Source: Mesorhizobium sp. AR10 (lineage in GTDB: Bacteria; Pseudomonadota; Alphaproteobacteria; Rhizobiales; Rhizobiaceae). From it: DNA of 64,000 nt. Positions 11,349-21,034 of the stretch are shown here, piece by piece (position 1 is the first letter of the stretch; every line of letters starts with the position of its first letter). The notes beneath the pieces were generated by a model. The model saw only the letters and a list, made by a program, of their open reading frames with translations. It was not told the DNA's origin and made no database searches. Position numbers and translations under genes: made by a program. The stretch is taken from positions 1,900,001 through 1,964,000 of the forward strand of contig NZ_CP080524.1 of assembly GCF_024746795.1 (NCBI RefSeq). Reading direction: 5' to 3'.

Positions 11349-11990
11349 ATGCTGAACAAGCCGACCTGGTCGATCCTTGCCGTGACAGTGGGCATCAGCC
11401 TGACCGCCTGCAAGATTCTTCCGACACAATCGGCGGACAGCGGCGACGCTGCCGCTTTCAATCCGGACAAGATGGTCGAGGAGATATGGGCGGCGAAGGT
11501 CGTGCCCTATCTCCAGCAGAAAGCCGGGCCGTTTCCCGAGGTGCACGCCTTGGCGAAAACCGATCCCGCCGCTGCCGGTTCCAAATACGGCAACCCAAAT
11601 AAGCAGGCGAACTCGCCATGGACCTTCGCCGTTCGCCTGGAGGGCAAGATCGTCGCCTCAAACACCCAGTCGCGCGCGGCGACGATGGATGTCGATGTCG
11701 ACGGCGACGGCAAGGCGGATGCGCGGGTGCAGACCGGACCAGCGATGCGGGGAACCGCGCTGCGCGATAGCCTCGATTTCGTCCAGTTCAACGACTTCAC
11801 CAACCAGATCGATTTTGCCCAGTTCGGCAAGGCGTTCAACGCCTATGCCGGCAAGACCGTGCTTTCCAAACTGCCGCGCGACGCCTTGGAAGGCCGGACG
11901 GCCAAGATACTCGGCGCCTACACGCTCGAAAGCGGCCAGGACCTGCCGCTGGTGACGCCGGCGGAGGCAGAAATCGGGCCGAAGCCATGA
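11349..11990 (+). CDS. DUF2291 family lipoprotein
   Basis: 213 residues from MLNKPTWSILAV. The N-terminal signal ends in a lipobox (LTAC) with the lipid-accepting Cys at residue 21, so it should be anchored to a membrane facing the periplasm. DUF2291 proteins are regular neighbours of ribose-type ABC transporters but have no assigned biochemical role. The stop overlaps the ATPase start (ATGA). In this place it may assist ligand delivery or transporter assembly, which is an inference. Confidence 0.8.
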   Translation: MLNKPTWSILAVTVGISLTACKILPTQSADSGDAAAFNPDKMVEEIWAAKVVPYLQQKAGPFPEVHALAKTDPAAAGSKYGNPNKQANSPWTFAVRLEGKIVASNTQSRAATMDVDVDGDGKADARVQTGPAMRGTALRDSLDFVQFNDFTNQIDFAQFGKAFNAYAGKTVLSKLPRDALEGRTAKILGAYTLESGQDLPLVTPAEAEIGPKP

Positions 11991-13534
11991 GTCACCACGA
12001 TGTCATTCTGAAGCTGGAGGACGTCTCCAAGGTCTATTCGGGCACTGTTGCGGTCAAGCGCGCGAACTTCGAGGTGCGCAAGGGCGCGGTCAATGTGCTG
12101 GTCGGCGAAAACGGCGCCGGCAAATCGACGCTGATGAAGATCATTGCCGGGGTTGAGCAGCCGACCGCCGGCCGTATTCTGCTCGAAGGTGAAGAGGTCT
12201 CCTTCGCGTCATCGGGAGACGCGGTGAACCGCGGCATCGGCATGGTGTTCCAGGAGCTGAACCTGTTCGGCAACCTGACCGTCGCCGAGAACATTTTCGC
12301 CACCCGCGAGATCACCAACCGGTTCCGCAAGATCGACCGCAAGGAGCAGGAGCGCCGCGCTGCGCAATTTCTCGAACGCTTGCAGGCCGGGATCCGGCCC
12401 GACATGCAGGTGGAGGATCTGCGCATCGGCCAGCAGCAGCTGGTCGAGATCGCCAAGGCGGTCTCGCTCGATGCGCGCATCCTGATCATGGACGAACCGA
12501 CCTCGGCCCTGAGTGCAGCGGAAGTCGAGATCCTGTTCAAAGTGATTGCCGACCTCAAGGCGCGCGGTGTCGCCATCGTCTACATTTCGCACCGGCTCGA
12601 GGAGCTGATCCGCATCGGCGACTACATCACCGTGCTACGCGACGGGCACATCACCGGCCAGGAGGAGATGAAAAACGTCGACACGCGGTGGATCGTGCGG
12701 CAAATGATTGGCTCCGACGCCAAGGATTTTGCCAAGGCCGACGGCCATGTCCCAGGCGAAGAGATATTCCGCGCCGAGGACATCTGCCTGCCGCGCGCGA
12801 CCGGCGGTCTTGCGGTCGACCACGTCTCGCTGTCGCTGCGTGCCGGCGAGATCCTCGGCATTTATGGCCTGATGGGCGCCGGACGCAGCGAGCTGTTCGA
12901 CTGCATCATGGGCCGTCATGGCCAGGCCACTGGAACGATCTTCATCGCCGGTAAGAGGGTCAAGGAGCGCGATACGACACGGCGCATCCGGCGCGGGCTG
13001 GCGCTGATCCCCGAAGACCGCCAGCGCGAAGGGCTGGTGTCGATCTTGTCGGTTGCCAGCAATCTGACGCTGGCCAGCCTGTCGCGGTTTGTCCGCCTGT
13101 TTCATATCCGCGGCGGCCCTGAAAGGCAGGCGGTGGTGCAGATGGTGCGGGAACTGGCGATCAAGGTTGCCGATCCGGCACAGGAGGTCTCGTCGTTGTC
13201 CGGCGGCAACCAGCAAAAGGTGGTGATCGGCAAGGCGCTGCTCACCGGGCCCAAGGTGCTGCTGATGGACGAGCCAAGCCGCGGCATCGATGTCGGCGCC
13301 AAGGCCGACGTCTTCCGCACCATGCGCAAACTGTCGCGCGAAGGATTGGGCATTCTCTTCGCGACCTCGGATCTCGATGAGGTGATGGCGCTGTCCGACC
13401 GGATCGCGGTGATGAGCAATGGAAAACTGACCGGCATGTTCGATCGCGCCGAGGCGACGGAGGCAGTTCTTGTCGCCGCCTCGGCGCTTGGCCACGGACC
13501 AGCCCCGCACACGGAGAACACCGCCCATGACTGA
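11987..13534 (+). CDS. CUT2 sugar ABC transporter ATP-binding protein (RbsA type)
   Basis: 515 residues with two ABC domains in one chain. The first has a canonical Walker A (GENGAGKST at 40-48). The second (from about residue 265) has the degenerate GLMGAGRSE in that place, as is normal for RbsA-type ATPases, while its signature LSGGNQQK is intact. Starts inside the stop of the DUF2291 gene and overlaps the permease gene by 8 bases. It powers import of the apiose-type sugar. Confidence 0.93.
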   Translation: MSHHDVILKLEDVSKVYSGTVAVKRANFEVRKGAVNVLVGENGAGKSTLMKIIAGVEQPTAGRILLEGEEVSFASSGDAVNRGIGMVFQELNLFGNLTVAENIFATREITNRFRKIDRKEQERRAAQFLERLQAGIRPDMQVEDLRIGQQQLVEIAKAVSLDARILIMDEPTSALSAAEVEILFKVIADLKARGVAIVYISHRLEELIRIGDYITVLRDGHITGQEEMKNVDTRWIVRQMIGSDAKDFAKADGHVPGEEIFRAEDICLPRATGGLAVDHVSLSLRAGEILGIYGLMGAGRSELFDCIMGRHGQATGTIFIAGKRVKERDTTRRIRRGLALIPEDRQREGLVSILSVASNLTLASLSRFVRLFHIRGGPERQAVVQMVRELAIKVADPAQEVSSLSGGNQQKVVIGKALLTGPKVLLMDEPSRGIDVGAKADVFRTMRKLSREGLGILFATSDLDEVMALSDRIAVMSNGKLTGMFDRAEATEAVLVAASALGHGPAPHTENTAHD

Positions 13535-14591
13535 CATCCCGGCCAAGGCGGCTGTCACCTCCGTCGCGAGCGGCTCGCTGCTGCTGACGCTGATGAAGGC
13601 GCGGACCTTCATCGCGCTGATCGCCGTGCTGATCTTCTTTTCGATCGCAGCGCCGAACTTCCTGTCGACCGCCAATCTCATCCTGATGTCGAAACACGTG
13701 GCGCTGAACGCGTTCCTGGCCATGGGCATGACCTTCGTCATCATCACCGGCGGCATCGACCTTTCGGTCGGCTCGATCGTCGGCCTGTGCGGGATGGTGG
13801 CCGGCTATCTCGTGCTCAACGGCATCGACCTGCAGATCGGCTACACCTTCTATTTCAACGTCTTCGAGATCGCGCTGATCACGCTTGCCGTCGGCATATT
13901 GATCGGCGCCGTCAATGGATTGCTGATCACGAGGCTTAACGTCGCGCCGTTCATCGCAACGCTCGGCGTGCTCTATGTCGCGCGCGGCCTAGCGCTGCTG
14001 TCGTCGGATGGCCGCACCTTTCCCAACCTGGTCGGCAAACCGGAGCTCGGCACGACGGGGTTCGGTTTCCTCGGCGCCGGCCGGCTGCTCGGCCTGCCGG
14101 TGGCGATCTGGATCCTGATCGTCGTTGCGCTGGCGGCGGCCTATCTCGCCAAATACACCCCGCTCGGCCGCCACATCTTCGCGGTCGGCGGCAATGAGCG
14201 GGCGTCGCGCATTTCGGGCGTGCGTGTCAATATGGTGAAGATGTTCGTCTATATGTTCTCCGGTTTTTGCGCGGCGATCGTCGGCCTGATCATCTCCTCC
14301 GAATTGATGGCCTCGCATCCGGCAACTGGCGAAAGTTTCGAGCTGAACGCCATCGCGGCGGCGGTGCTCGGCGGCACCTCGATGTCGGGCGGGCGCGGCA
14401 CGATCGGTGGCACCATTGTGGGCGCCTTCGTCATCGGCATTCTCTCGGACGGGTTGGTGATGATGGGCGTGAGTTCCTTCTGGCAGATGGTGATCAAAGG
14501 TCTGGTCATCATCGTCGCCGTCGTCGTCGACCAGGCGCAGCGCCGGCTGCAGAGCCGCGTGACGCTGATGCAGATGGCAAAGGCAGGCTGA
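13527..14591 (+). CDS. CUT2 sugar ABC transporter permease (RbsC type)
   Basis: 354 residues from MTDIPAKAAV. Multi-span membrane protein with the conserved GIDLSVGSIVGLCG motif of RbsC-like permeases at about residue 85 and a second conserved segment (VLGGTSMSGGRGTIGG) near residue 290. It probably works as a homodimer because only one permease gene is present. Overlaps the ATPase gene by 8 bases, and the following gene starts 2 bases after its stop. Confidence 0.93.
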   Translation: MTDIPAKAAVTSVASGSLLLTLMKARTFIALIAVLIFFSIAAPNFLSTANLILMSKHVALNAFLAMGMTFVIITGGIDLSVGSIVGLCGMVAGYLVLNGIDLQIGYTFYFNVFEIALITLAVGILIGAVNGLLITRLNVAPFIATLGVLYVARGLALLSSDGRTFPNLVGKPELGTTGFGFLGAGRLLGLPVAIWILIVVALAAAYLAKYTPLGRHIFAVGGNERASRISGVRVNMVKMFVYMFSGFCAAIVGLIISSELMASHPATGESFELNAIAAAVLGGTSMSGGRGTIGGTIVGAFVIGILSDGLVMMGVSSFWQMVIKGLVIIVAVVVDQAQRRLQSRVTLMQMAKAG

Positions 14592-14593
14592 GC

Positions 14594-15628
14594 ATGGCGG
14601 AGTTGCGGGGAGCGCTGATCGGCTGCGGCTTCTTTGCCGTCAACCAGATGCATGGCTGGCGCGACATTGCCGGCGTCTCGATCGTCGCCATCTGTGACCG
14701 CGACCCGGAACGATTGAGGATCGTCGGCGACCAGTTCGGCATTGCAACGCGCTATACTGACGCGGCGGCGCTTTTTGCCGGCGAAAGGCTGGATTTCGTC
14801 GATATCGCCACCACAGCACCCAGCCATCGTCCGCTGGTCGAGATGGCAGCACGGCACCGTGTTCCGGCAATCTGCCAAAAGCCGTTCGCGCCGTCGCTTG
14901 CCGATGCCAAGGCGATGGTCAGGGCATGCGCCGATGCCGGCGTGCCGCTGATGGTGCATGAGAATTTTCGCTGGCAGTCACCGATCCAGGCGGTACGCGC
15001 CGTTCTCGACAGTGGCGAGATCGGCACGCCATTCTTCGGACGCATCTCCTTCCGCTCCGCCTATGACGTGTTTTCCGGCCAGCCCTATCTGGCGACGGGA
15101 AAGCGCTTCATCATCGAGGATCTCGGCATCCATAGTCTTGACATAGCCCGCTTCTTGCTGGGCGACGTGTCGACGATCACGACACGAACCGCGCGGATCA
15201 ACCCTGCTATCGCCGGCGAGGACGTCGCAACCATGCTGATGGACCACAAGAGCGGCGCCACCTCGGTGGTCGACTGCAGCTACGCGACGAAGCTCGCCAC
15301 CGAGCCGTTTCCCGAAACGCTGATCGAGATCGACGGCAGCGACGGCACCATCCGGCTTGCGCAAGGGTACCGGCTTACCGTCGCCGGCAAGAACGGCACG
15401 AAGGTGACTGACACCTCGCCACCCCTGCTGCCCTGGGCATCGCGGCCCTGGCACAACATCCAGGAAAGTGTCGTTGCCATTCAACAGCACTGGGTCGACT
15501 GCCTTGCAAAGGGAATCGAGCCAGCAACCTCGGGTGCGGACAATCTCAAGACGTTCGCGCTGGTCGAGGCCGCCTATGCGGGTGCTGGGAGCCGCGCACC
15601 GGTGCAGCTCGACGCCTTGCTGAGATGA
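14594..15628 (+). CDS. apsD: D-apiose dehydrogenase (predicted), Gfo/Idh/MocA family
   Basis: 344 residues. NAD(P)-binding motif GCGFFA near residue 9, the EKP-type catalytic lysine appearing as CQKPF near residue 97, and the C-terminal oxidoreductase domain. The known enzyme converts D-apiose to D-apionolactone. It sits between the CUT2 permease and the lactonase, overlapping the latter by four bases (ATGA), which matches the described apiose clusters. The family is broad, so the specific call depends on context. Confidence 0.8.
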   Translation: MAELRGALIGCGFFAVNQMHGWRDIAGVSIVAICDRDPERLRIVGDQFGIATRYTDAAALFAGERLDFVDIATTAPSHRPLVEMAARHRVPAICQKPFAPSLADAKAMVRACADAGVPLMVHENFRWQSPIQAVRAVLDSGEIGTPFFGRISFRSAYDVFSGQPYLATGKRFIIEDLGIHSLDIARFLLGDVSTITTRTARINPAIAGEDVATMLMDHKSGATSVVDCSYATKLATEPFPETLIEIDGSDGTIRLAQGYRLTVAGKNGTKVTDTSPPLLPWASRPWHNIQESVVAIQQHWVDCLAKGIEPATSGADNLKTFALVEAAYAGAGSRAPVQLDALLR

Positions 15629-17463
15629 CTGCCGACGCCTTCCTCCTCTACGGCACGCGCGCGGTTGAAGCCGAACCGGTCAGGCTGCGGGCTGGCACGC
15701 TCAGCGCCGACTTCGTCAATGGCAACCTGCGCTCCGTCCACTATGGCGGCATCGAAGTGCTGCGCGCCATCGCCTACATCGTCAGGGATCGCGACTGGGG
15801 TACCTACGAACCGACGCTGACGGATCTTGTCATCGACCAGGGCGCCGATGCCTTCACTGTCATTTACTCGGCAAGCTGCTTGGGGCCGGGCGGAAGCCGG
15901 CTTGGCTTTCAAGCAACGATCAAGGGTTCAGCCGACGGACATCTGATCTTCGACGTCACCGCTGTTCCAGAAAGCGATTTCGAGACCAATCGCTGCGGCT
16001 TCTGCATCCTGCATCCGATTGCCGGCCTGGCCGGCAGCCCGGTCACGGTCGAGCATACCGACGGCAGCGTGGTGGCGACGAAGCTTCCCGACCTGATCGA
16101 CCCCTGGCAGCCCTTCAAAAATCTGCAGTCGATTACCCATCAGGTTCAGTCTGGCGTCACCGCCGAATGCCGGATGGAAGGCGACACCTTCGAGATGGAG
16201 GACCAGCGCAACTGGTCCGATGCATCCTACAAGACCTATGTTCGACCGCTAGCGCTGCCATGGCCCTATGTGCTGCCTGCAGGCCAAAGCCTGCGCCAGA
16301 CGATCAGCCTGCGCATAACCGGCGACGCGAAAATCCCGGTCGCTGCAGCAATCGACGAGCCGGTTCGCGTCGAACTCGGCGAAGCCGGACCGAAGCTGCC
16401 CGATATCGGCGTGATCATCTACCCGGACGACGTCGACACTGCGCTCACACACCTTCCGATACTCGCCGCGCTGGGTCCTCAGCAGTTGATCTTCCACTAC
16501 GATCCGACGCGCGGCCATGGGCTCGACGCCTTGCGCTCGTATGCCCGGCTTGCGATGGCCTATCCGGTTTCCACCACCCTCGAATGCGTTGTTGCCGGCG
16601 CGGGTGATCTCAGTGCTGAGCTGTCAGGCGTCGCCGACATGGTACGCCAGGCCGGGCTGACGCTCTCGGCAATCGCCGTCTCGCCTTCGGTCGACCGGCA
16701 GTCGACGCCGCCCGGCAATGCTTGGCCCGAGTGTCCGCCGCTCGAAGAGGTCTATGCCGCTGCCCGCCGCGCTTTTCCCGATATGCGCCTCGGCGGCGGC
16801 ATGTTCAGCTATTTCACCGAACTCAACCGCAAGCGTGTGCCGCCCAACCAGCTTGATTTCGTCACCCACTGCACCTGTCCGATCGTGCATGCCGCCGACG
16901 ATCTCAGCGTCATGCAATCGCTGGAGGCGCTGCCATTCATCATCGCATCCGTGCGGGCGATCTTTGGAACAAAGCCCTACCGCATCGGTCCGTCGACCAT
17001 CGCCATGCGGCAGAACCCTTACGGCGGCGCGACCAAGGCCAATCCCGGGGGACAGCGCATTGCCATGGCCGACCGCGATCCCCGCCATGCCGGCCTGTTC
17101 TCGGCGGCATGGACGATCGGCTATGCCGCGCGAGTCGCATCGGTTGGGCTGGAGCAACTCACGCTCTCCGCTTTCACCGGGCCGTTTGGCGTGCTGGCGG
17201 CATCCGGAGAACCCGTCGCGGAGGGAACACCCCGGCCGATCTTCAGGGCCATCAAGGGGCTTTGCGAAATGGCCGGCCTTGCGCATTTGACGGCAAGGAC
17301 GAGCGATGAGACCAAGGTGCTGGCGCTGGCCGGGCGCTCCGCCTCGGGCAAGACCGTCCTGTGGCTGGCGAACCTGACAGCGAACGACGTGGAGGTCGAT
17401 ACCTCAGCGCTTGGCCAAAGCCGGCTTGTGATGGCGCCTTACGCGATCACCCGGATCGGCTGA
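15625..17463 (+). CDS. apnL: D-apionate lactonase (predicted)
   Basis: 612 residues, no signal peptide, so cytoplasmic. No common catalytic motif was recognised by eye. The assignment rests on length, on the position directly after apsD with translational coupling, and on the presence of all other steps of the pathway. The family hydrolyses D-apionolactone to D-apionate. Its stop lies 10 bases from the convergent regulator gene, with no clear terminator between. Confidence 0.75.
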   Translation: MTADAFLLYGTRAVEAEPVRLRAGTLSADFVNGNLRSVHYGGIEVLRAIAYIVRDRDWGTYEPTLTDLVIDQGADAFTVIYSASCLGPGGSRLGFQATIKGSADGHLIFDVTAVPESDFETNRCGFCILHPIAGLAGSPVTVEHTDGSVVATKLPDLIDPWQPFKNLQSITHQVQSGVTAECRMEGDTFEMEDQRNWSDASYKTYVRPLALPWPYVLPAGQSLRQTISLRITGDAKIPVAAAIDEPVRVELGEAGPKLPDIGVIIYPDDVDTALTHLPILAALGPQQLIFHYDPTRGHGLDALRSYARLAMAYPVSTTLECVVAGAGDLSAELSGVADMVRQAGLTLSAIAVSPSVDRQSTPPGNAWPECPPLEEVYAAARRAFPDMRLGGGMFSYFTELNRKRVPPNQLDFVTHCTCPIVHAADDLSVMQSLEALPFIIASVRAIFGTKPYRIGPSTIAMRQNPYGGATKANPGGQRIAMADRDPRHAGLFSAAWTIGYAARVASVGLEQLTLSAFTGPFGVLAASGEPVAEGTPRPIFRAIKGLCEMAGLAHLTARTSDETKVLALAGRSASGKTVLWLANLTANDVEVDTSALGQSRLVMAPYAITRIG

Positions 17464-17473
17464 ACTTGCGGAT

Positions 17474-18187
17474 TCACTTTTCCGAATTCATCACATAGAG
17501 CGCGCGCGAGCGTTCGAGGTGCTTGATCATCGCCTTTTCGGCGCCCTCCGCATCCTTCTTCTCGATGCGGCCGATGATCTCTTCGTGCTCGGTGAGCGTG
17601 AACTGTTCCTTGCCGGTCCAGATCAGCATTTCGGTGTGGTATTCCTTCAGCCAGCCCAGCATCGCTTCGCTGACGGCAACATAGATCGGGTTGCCAGATA
17701 TCGCGGCGATCTGGGTATGAAACTTCATGTCGGCGGATATGAAGGCTTCGGAGTCGCCGCGAAAGCTGCGCTGTTCGGCAACGGTGGCGCGCAGCCGCTG
17801 CACGTCCTCTGCAGTGGCCTTTTCGGCGGCTTCCCTGACCATGCCGCGCTCGAAGAAGATGCGCGCTGTCTTGAGGTGCTCCAGCGTGTCCTTCGACGAA
17901 GACAGGATGATCTTGGCCGCACCGTCGACCTGCCTGATGATCGACTTGGCGGTCAGCTGCAGCACCTTGGCGCGCTCGCCATGCGAGATGGCGACGAGGC
18001 CCATATTGCTCAGCGCCTGCATCGCCTCGCGGATCGCCGGCCTGCCGACCTCAAAGCGCTCCATCAGCTCGCGCTCCGACGGCATGTCGTCGCCCGGCAA
18101 CAATTCGCCGCTGGTGATCAGCCGCTTCAACCGCAAAAAGACTTCGTCGGAAAGCTTGCGCCGGACGATCGGCTCCGAACGGTTCAT
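17474..18187 (-). CDS. GntR family regulator, FadR subfamily (FCD domain)
   Basis: 237 residues. Winged helix at 10-75 (PSERELMERFEVGRPAIREAM is the recognition part), then an FCD ligand domain from about 95 with the usual Asp/His metal-site positions (MKFHTQIA, then EHEEII and KHLERS). Resembles NanR-like regulators. It lies inside the D-apiose cluster, convergent to apnL and divergent from the RuBisCO-like gene, and is the best candidate for recognising the three ATACCAG-type motifs. Confidence 0.88.
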   Translation of the reverse strand: MNRSEPIVRRKLSDEVFLRLKRLITSGELLPGDDMPSERELMERFEVGRPAIREAMQALSNMGLVAISHGERAKVLQLTAKSIIRQVDGAAKIILSSSKDTLEHLKTARIFFERGMVREAAEKATAEDVQRLRATVAEQRSFRGDSEAFISADMKFHTQIAAISGNPIYVAVSEAMLGWLKEYHTEMLIWTGKEQFTLTEHEEIIGRIEKKDAEGAEKAMIKHLERSRALYVMNSEK

Positions 18188-18305
18188 CGTCGCGAATCAC
18201 TCCCTTGACCGGCCTCTATCTAGCACTGCCGCCGCGATTTCCGGAATGCCTGTCCGCTGGTCGGGCCACCACCCGCGAGCAGGATATTGCTTGCAATACT
18301 TATGT

Positions 18306-18321
18306 ACTCATTATACCAGAT
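18306..18321 (+). promoter_or_regulatory. Operator-like motif between regulator and RuBisCO-like gene (copy 3)
   Basis: ACTCATTATACCAGAT, the third copy of the cluster motif, 55 bases before the RuBisCO-like gene and 119 bases before the divergent GntR gene. One site here could control both directions, including autoregulation. Confidence 0.5.
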
Positions 18322-18375
18322 TTCGAGGATCAGGGAACTATTTTCGAACCTCCTTTCGACCTGAGATTGCAGATC

Positions 18376-19626
18376 ATGATCACCCTTACCTACCGCATCG
18401 AAACGTCGGGGGGCATCGATGCGCTGGCGGCCAAGATCGCCAGCGACCAGTCGACCGGAACCTTCGTTGCGCTACCGGGCGAGACCGAGGAACTCAAGGC
18501 CAGGGTGGCTGCACGCGTTCTGGCGATACGTCACCTGCCCGAAGCCCTTCAGCCCTCCATTCCCGAGGCCGGTGATGGGCCGTTCAAGCGTGCGGATGTA
18601 GATATCGCCTTTCCGTTCGACGCCATCGGCACCGACCTTTCGGCGCTGATGACCATCGCCATTGGCGGCGTCTATTCGATCAAGGGCCTGTCCGGCATCC
18701 GCATCGTCGACATGAAGCTGCCGGAGGACTATCGGGGCGCGCATCCAGGTCCGCAGTTCGGCGTCGCCGGCAGCCGCAGGCTGACTGGCGTCGCGGATCG
18801 GCCGATCATCGGCACGATCGTCAAGCCGGCGCTGGGGCTGCGGCCGCACGAGACGGCCGCAATGGTGGCAGAACTGATCGCGGCCGGCGTCGATTTCATC
18901 AAGGACGACGAGAAGCTGATGAGCCCGGCCTATTCGCCCTTGGCGGAGCGGGTGAAGGCGATCATGCCGCTCATCCTCGACCATGAGCAGAAGACCGGCA
19001 AAAAGGTGATGTATGCCTTCGGCATTTCGCATGCCGACCCGGACGAGATGATGCGCAACCACGATCTGGTGGCGAAGGCCGGCGGCAATTGCGCGGTGGT
19101 CAACATCAATTCCATCGGCTTTGGTGGCATGGCCTTTTTGAGGAAGCGCTCCAGCCTGGTGATCCACGCCCATCGCAATGGCTGGGATATCCTCACACGA
19201 CATCCCGGCCTCGGCATGGATTTCAAGGTCTGGCAGCAGTTCTGGCGGCTGCTCGGTGTCGACCAGTTTCAGATCAACGGCATCGCCTCGAAATACTGGG
19301 AGCCGGACGAGTCGTTCGTCGAGTCCTTCAAGGCGGTGACGACGCCGATCTTTGCGCCTGATGATTGCGCGCTGCCGGTTGCGGGTTCCGGCCAGTGGGG
19401 CGGACAGGCGCCCGAGACATACGAGCGAACCGGCCGGACGGTCGATCTTCTCTATCTCTGCGGCGGCGGCATCGTCAGCCATCCGGACGGTCCGGGCGCC
19501 GGTGTGCGCGCCGTGCAACAGGCGTGGCAAGCGGCGGTCGACGGCACACCGCTGGCGGACTTCGCCCACAATCATGCAGAATTGGCGCGCTCGATCGAAA
19601 AATTCGGCGACGGCAAGGCGGCCTGA
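18376..19626 (+). CDS. RuBisCO-like protein acting on 3-oxo-isoapionate 4-phosphate (predicted)
   Basis: 416 residues with RuBisCO large-subunit fold. The catalytic lysine motif TIVKP has K150, and the metal/carbamate motif FIKDDE has K176. The HAHRNGWD segment corresponds to the phosphate-handling His-Arg. The loop-6 lysine of true RuBisCO is absent (GQWGGQ in that region), so it is not a CO2-fixing enzyme. Two activities are known for the apiose RuBisCO-like proteins: decarboxylase, or transcarboxylase/hydrolase yielding 3-phosphoglycerate and glycolate. No erythrulose-phosphate isomerases are nearby, which favours the second. Followed by the kinase gene after 4 bases. Confidence 0.85.
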   Translation: MITLTYRIETSGGIDALAAKIASDQSTGTFVALPGETEELKARVAARVLAIRHLPEALQPSIPEAGDGPFKRADVDIAFPFDAIGTDLSALMTIAIGGVYSIKGLSGIRIVDMKLPEDYRGAHPGPQFGVAGSRRLTGVADRPIIGTIVKPALGLRPHETAAMVAELIAAGVDFIKDDEKLMSPAYSPLAERVKAIMPLILDHEQKTGKKVMYAFGISHADPDEMMRNHDLVAKAGGNCAVVNINSIGFGGMAFLRKRSSLVIHAHRNGWDILTRHPGLGMDFKVWQQFWRLLGVDQFQINGIASKYWEPDESFVESFKAVTTPIFAPDDCALPVAGSGQWGGQAPETYERTGRTVDLLYLCGGGIVSHPDGPGAGVRAVQQAWQAAVDGTPLADFAHNHAELARSIEKFGDGKAA

Positions 19627-19630
19627 AGCG

Positions 19631-20965
19631 ATGCAAAACCTGCTGCTCAGCTATTATGGCGACGACCTCACCGGCTCGACCGACGTCATGGAGGCGCTCG
19701 AGCTCGGCGGCGTGCCGACCGTGCTGTTCATGCGCCAGCCGGACAAGGCCTTGCTTGCGCAGTTCAGCCATTGCCAGGCCATCGGGCTGGCTGGTACCAG
19801 CCGAAGCGAGACGCCGCAGTGGATGGACACGAATCTCAAGAGCGCCTTCGCCTGGCTAAAGACGCTCAACGCCGAAATCTGCCACTACAAAGTCTGCTCG
19901 ACCTTCGATTCCAGCCCGACAATCGGCAGCATCGGCCGGGCGATCGAGATCGGCCGCTCTGTCTTCAGTCAGGACAGCGTGCCACTGCTGGTCGGCGCGC
20001 CGCAGCTCAAGCGCTACACTGCCTTCGGGCATCTGTTCGCGGCCTATCGTGAAAAGTATTTTCGCATCGACCGCCATCCGGTGATGAGTCGCCACCCGAC
20101 CACGCCGATGGATGAATCCGACCTGCTGATCCACCTGTCGCGGCAGACGGAGCTTACGTCGGGGCTGGTTGACCTCGCGACCCTGCAATCTGCGTCACGA
20201 TCTGAAGCGTTCGATCGCCTGATCGCCGACGGCACCGGCATCGTGCTTGTCGATGTCGACAGTCCGGAAAGCCAGGCCCTTGCCGGCAAGGAGCTATGGC
20301 GCGTCCGCAAGCCCGGCGGCTCCTTCGTCGTCGGCTCGTCCGGGATCGAATATGCGCTGCTCGCCGAATGGGCGTCGAACGAGACCGTCAGCGTCCAGTC
20401 CAACTTTTCGCCGCCCGGCGCCGCCGATCGGATGGCAGTGGTCTCGGGCAGTTGCTCGCCGACAACGGAACGACAGATCCAGCATGCGCTGACCGATGGC
20501 TTCGACGGGATCGAGGTGGATCCTGTCGAACTGGTCTCGGAAGCGTCGGCCGACGCAATCGCGCGCGCAGTTTCCGCCGGCCTTGCCAGCCTTGAAGCTG
20601 GGCGCAGCGTCATCCTCTACACCGCCCTCGGTCCTGCAGCGGACCGCGGCGCGGAAATCGACCGCCAGGAAGGCTCGCGCCACAAACTTGGCCGCGGCCT
20701 CGGCAAGTTGCTTCGCGCGCTGACGATCGAACAGGCGTTGAAGCGCGTGGTCATCGCCGGTGGCGACACGTCGAGCCATGCGCTTGGTCAGATCGGCGTC
20801 GATGCGCTGACGGTGAGGATGCCGCTGCCGGCGTCGCCAGGCTCGCCGCTTTGCGTTGCTCACTCGCGCATCAAGGCGATCGATGGGTTGGAGGTCGCGC
20901 TCAAGGGCGGGCAGGTCGGAACCGACCGTTATTTCTCAGCCATCCGCGACGGCGTCAGTGGTTGA
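19631..20965 (+). CDS. oiaK: 3-oxo-isoapionate kinase (predicted), DUF1537 four-carbon acid kinase family
   Basis: 444 residues. The N-terminal DUF1537 substrate motif YYGDDLTGSTD is at 8-18 and the C-terminal nucleotide-binding motif GGDTSSHALG near residue 378. Members phosphorylate sugar acids; here the product would be 3-oxo-isoapionate 4-phosphate, the substrate of the RuBisCO-like protein encoded 4 bases upstream. The start is fixed by this tight spacing. The convergent 69-base gap to the aldehyde dehydrogenase gene has no obvious terminator. Confidence 0.83.
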   Translation: MQNLLLSYYGDDLTGSTDVMEALELGGVPTVLFMRQPDKALLAQFSHCQAIGLAGTSRSETPQWMDTNLKSAFAWLKTLNAEICHYKVCSTFDSSPTIGSIGRAIEIGRSVFSQDSVPLLVGAPQLKRYTAFGHLFAAYREKYFRIDRHPVMSRHPTTPMDESDLLIHLSRQTELTSGLVDLATLQSASRSEAFDRLIADGTGIVLVDVDSPESQALAGKELWRVRKPGGSFVVGSSGIEYALLAEWASNETVSVQSNFSPPGAADRMAVVSGSCSPTTERQIQHALTDGFDGIEVDPVELVSEASADAIARAVSAGLASLEAGRSVILYTALGPAADRGAEIDRQEGSRHKLGRGLGKLLRALTIEQALKRVVIAGGDTSSHALGQIGVDALTVRMPLPASPGSPLCVAHSRIKAIDGLEVALKGGQVGTDRYFSAIRDGVSG

Positions 20966-21034
20966 TCGACGGCGGGCGAAATCCGCGGTTGACTATGCAT
21001 TCAACGCGTGAAGATTGCGCGATGTCGCTCCGCC

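Noticed and set aside
18376..19626. True CO2-fixing RuBisCO
   Set aside because: The loop-6 lysine motif is absent and the gene sits among sugar-acid enzymes, so it is a RuBisCO-like protein.
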